Part shown: one piece after another, positions 63,029 through 64,000 of the stretch
Position numbering within the stretch: position 1 is the stretch's first letter
How the letters are laid out: every line of letters begins with the position of its first letter
NCBI RefSeq assembly: GCF_030547425.1
Contig: NZ_JAUORH010000001.1
Coordinates: 310,001-374,000 of the forward strand
Reading direction: 5' to 3'
DNA: 64,000 bases
Source of the DNA: Tenacibaculum sp. 1_MG-2023
GTDB lineage: Bacteria > Bacteroidota > Bacteroidia > Flavobacteriales > Flavobacteriaceae
Notes under the pieces: model-generated
The model's input: the letters and a program-made list of their open reading frames with translations, nothing else
The model's database searches: none
What the model was told of the DNA's origin: nothing
Position numbers and translations under genes: made by a program

Positions 63029-64000
63029 TGTGTTTTTTTTTAACAAAAGTAGCAAGGTTCTCTAAAACATTGATGACTTCTTCTTTAGAATTATAAGAAT
63101 GTAAGCAAAAACGTAAACGTTCTTGATTTGGAGGAACTGTAGGCGATAAAATTGGCTTTACGTCAAATCCTTTTTGTTGTAATTGTAAAGCGATGCTTTT
63201 TACGCGTTCATTTCCAGAAATAATACAACAATGAATGGCTGAGTTACTCTCAATAAAACTTAATTGTAGCCTGTTTGATTCCTTAATAAAGTGTTGAATG
63301 TTTTGTTGAAGTTGTTCTTTGGAATTACTAATAACTAATTCATCATAAGCAATTTTTATGGTGGCCAACGAATGAGGAGACAATCCAGTAGTGTAAATAA
63401 AACTGCGTGAAAAATTAATAAGATACTGTTGTAGTTGTTTGCTTCCCAAAATGGCTGCTCCATGGCATCCTAACCCTTTTCCGAAAGTAATAATTCGGGC
63501 AAAAACTACATCTTCTAAATGTAATTTTTGAACTAACCCAAAATCAAATACCCCCACAGCATGTGCTTCATCTATAACAAAATGTACATTCGTATGTTCT
63601 TGGATTATTTGTGACATTGCTGTTAAGTCAGGAGAATCTCCATCCATAGAAAAAACAGATTCTGTAACTATGTAAACTTCTGAATTATTGTCTTGGGCAA
63701 AACGAATAATTTTTTTTTCTAAATCTTTTATGTTGTTATGTTTAAACTTAAAAGATTTTGCATTAGATAATTGAATTCCATCTCTTATAGAAGCGTGAAT
63801 AAGTTCATCGTATAAAATAATATCACCACGTTGAGGTACAGAAGAAAAAAAGCCAACATTGGCATCATAGCCTGAATTAAAAATAAGAGCAGCTTCTGTA
63901 TTATGGAGTTTAGCTAGTTGCTTTTCAGCTGTTGTGTATAGTTTATGGTTTCCAGAAAGCAATCGAGAACCTGTTGCTCCATTAATTTTGAAGTTATTAT
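63018..64000 (-). CDS. bioF: 8-amino-7-oxononanoate synthase (5' end beyond the window)
   Basis: The frame runs off the right edge; about 327 residues are visible from NNFKINGATGSRLLSGN to the stop at 63018. Alpha-oxoamine synthase motifs: NSGYDANVGFFSSV, DELIHASIRDG, VIDEAHAVGVF and the PLP lysine in ITFGKGLGCHGA. It condenses pimeloyl-ACP/CoA with alanine. The biotin context and motif details separate it from kbl (37782-38975). About 55 N-terminal residues are missing here. Confidence 0.93.
   Translation of the reverse strand, partial: NNFKINGATGSRLLSGNHKLYTTAEKQLAKLHNTEAALIFNSGYDANVGFFSSVPQRGDIILYDELIHASIRDGIQLSNAKSFKFKHNNIKDLEKKIIRFAQDNNSEVYIVTESVFSMDGDSPDLTAMSQIIQEHTNVHFVIDEAHAVGVFDFGLVQKLHLEDVVFARIITFGKGLGCHGAAILGSKQLQQYLINFSRSFIYTTGLSPHSLATIKIAYDELVISNSKEQLQQNIQHFIKESNRLQLSFIESNSAIHCCIISGNERVKSIALQLQQKGFDVKPILSPTVPPNQERLRFCLHSYNSKEEVINVLENLATFVKKKHNAR

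Overview
The window is an AT-rich stretch of chromosome from a member of the Bacteroidota, most likely the family Flavobacteriaceae; a Tenacibaculum/Polaribacter-like marine genus is my guess. The grounds are several TonB-dependent receptors with CarboxypepD_reg-like N-termini, a FecI/FecR/receptor set, a type IX secretion sorting domain, a two-gene atpD-atpC unit with a short epsilon subunit, an OmpA protein with thrombospondin type 3 repeats, and promoters of the flavobacterial TTG-N17-20-TANNTTTG type. I found no tRNA, rRNA, CRISPR array or transposase.

Layout. 1-3962: very AT-rich accessory block with a metzincin-type metallopeptidase overlapping a lipoprotein of the YwqK/MORN immunity type, a gene remnant, a leucine-rich-repeat protein and an unknown protein; it looks like a toxin/immunity (possibly type VI secretion) cargo region. 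4079-10061: TonB receptor, OB-fold/lamin-tail lipoprotein (DUF5689) and divergent secreted EEP nuclease/phosphatase, with an 11-bp TTAAC direct repeat between them. 10094-18233: housekeeping (recJ, osmC-like, AhpD-like, mscL, alr, tdk, a glycosyltransferase, a universal stress protein). 18300-23195: rimP-nusA-infB with a leader hairpin. 23200-25304: gene debris, a small secreted protein and a T9SS-secreted protein broken by two homopolymer frameshifts. 25330-30421: TonB receptor plus a lipoprotein with a 1,032-bp tandem internal duplication. 30557-34533: metal module (TonB receptor, DtxR/MntR-family regulator, ZIP transporter) around a perfect 22-bp palindrome. 34610-42877: RecB/AddA-like helicase-nuclease, kbl, OmpA protein, atpD-atpC, tatA. 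42909-49981: O-methyltransferase, a four-gene ECF-sigma operon, panB, a dehydrogenase and small genes, and a JmjC-like cupin. 50062-56732: FecI-FecR-TonB receptor, with a divergent repeat lipoprotein, a frameshifted metalloprotease and a small beta-barrel. 56766-64000: biotin cluster (bioB, ketoacyl synthase, bioA, membrane protein, bioD, DUF2007 protein, partial bioF) interrupted by an inverted Coa1-like gene.

How the genes work together. Three envelope uptake systems are wired differently: one to a DtxR-type palindrome, one to an ECF sigma/anti-sigma cascade, and one probably to an activator that reads 11-bp repeats (a Pho-box-like arrangement, inferred). The biotin genes bioF, DUF2007, bioD, the membrane protein and bioA overlap or abut and should be one transcript; the ketoacyl synthase and bioB form a second unit. 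Three single-base homopolymer indels break two genes, so either the genes are decaying or the sequence carries indel errors.
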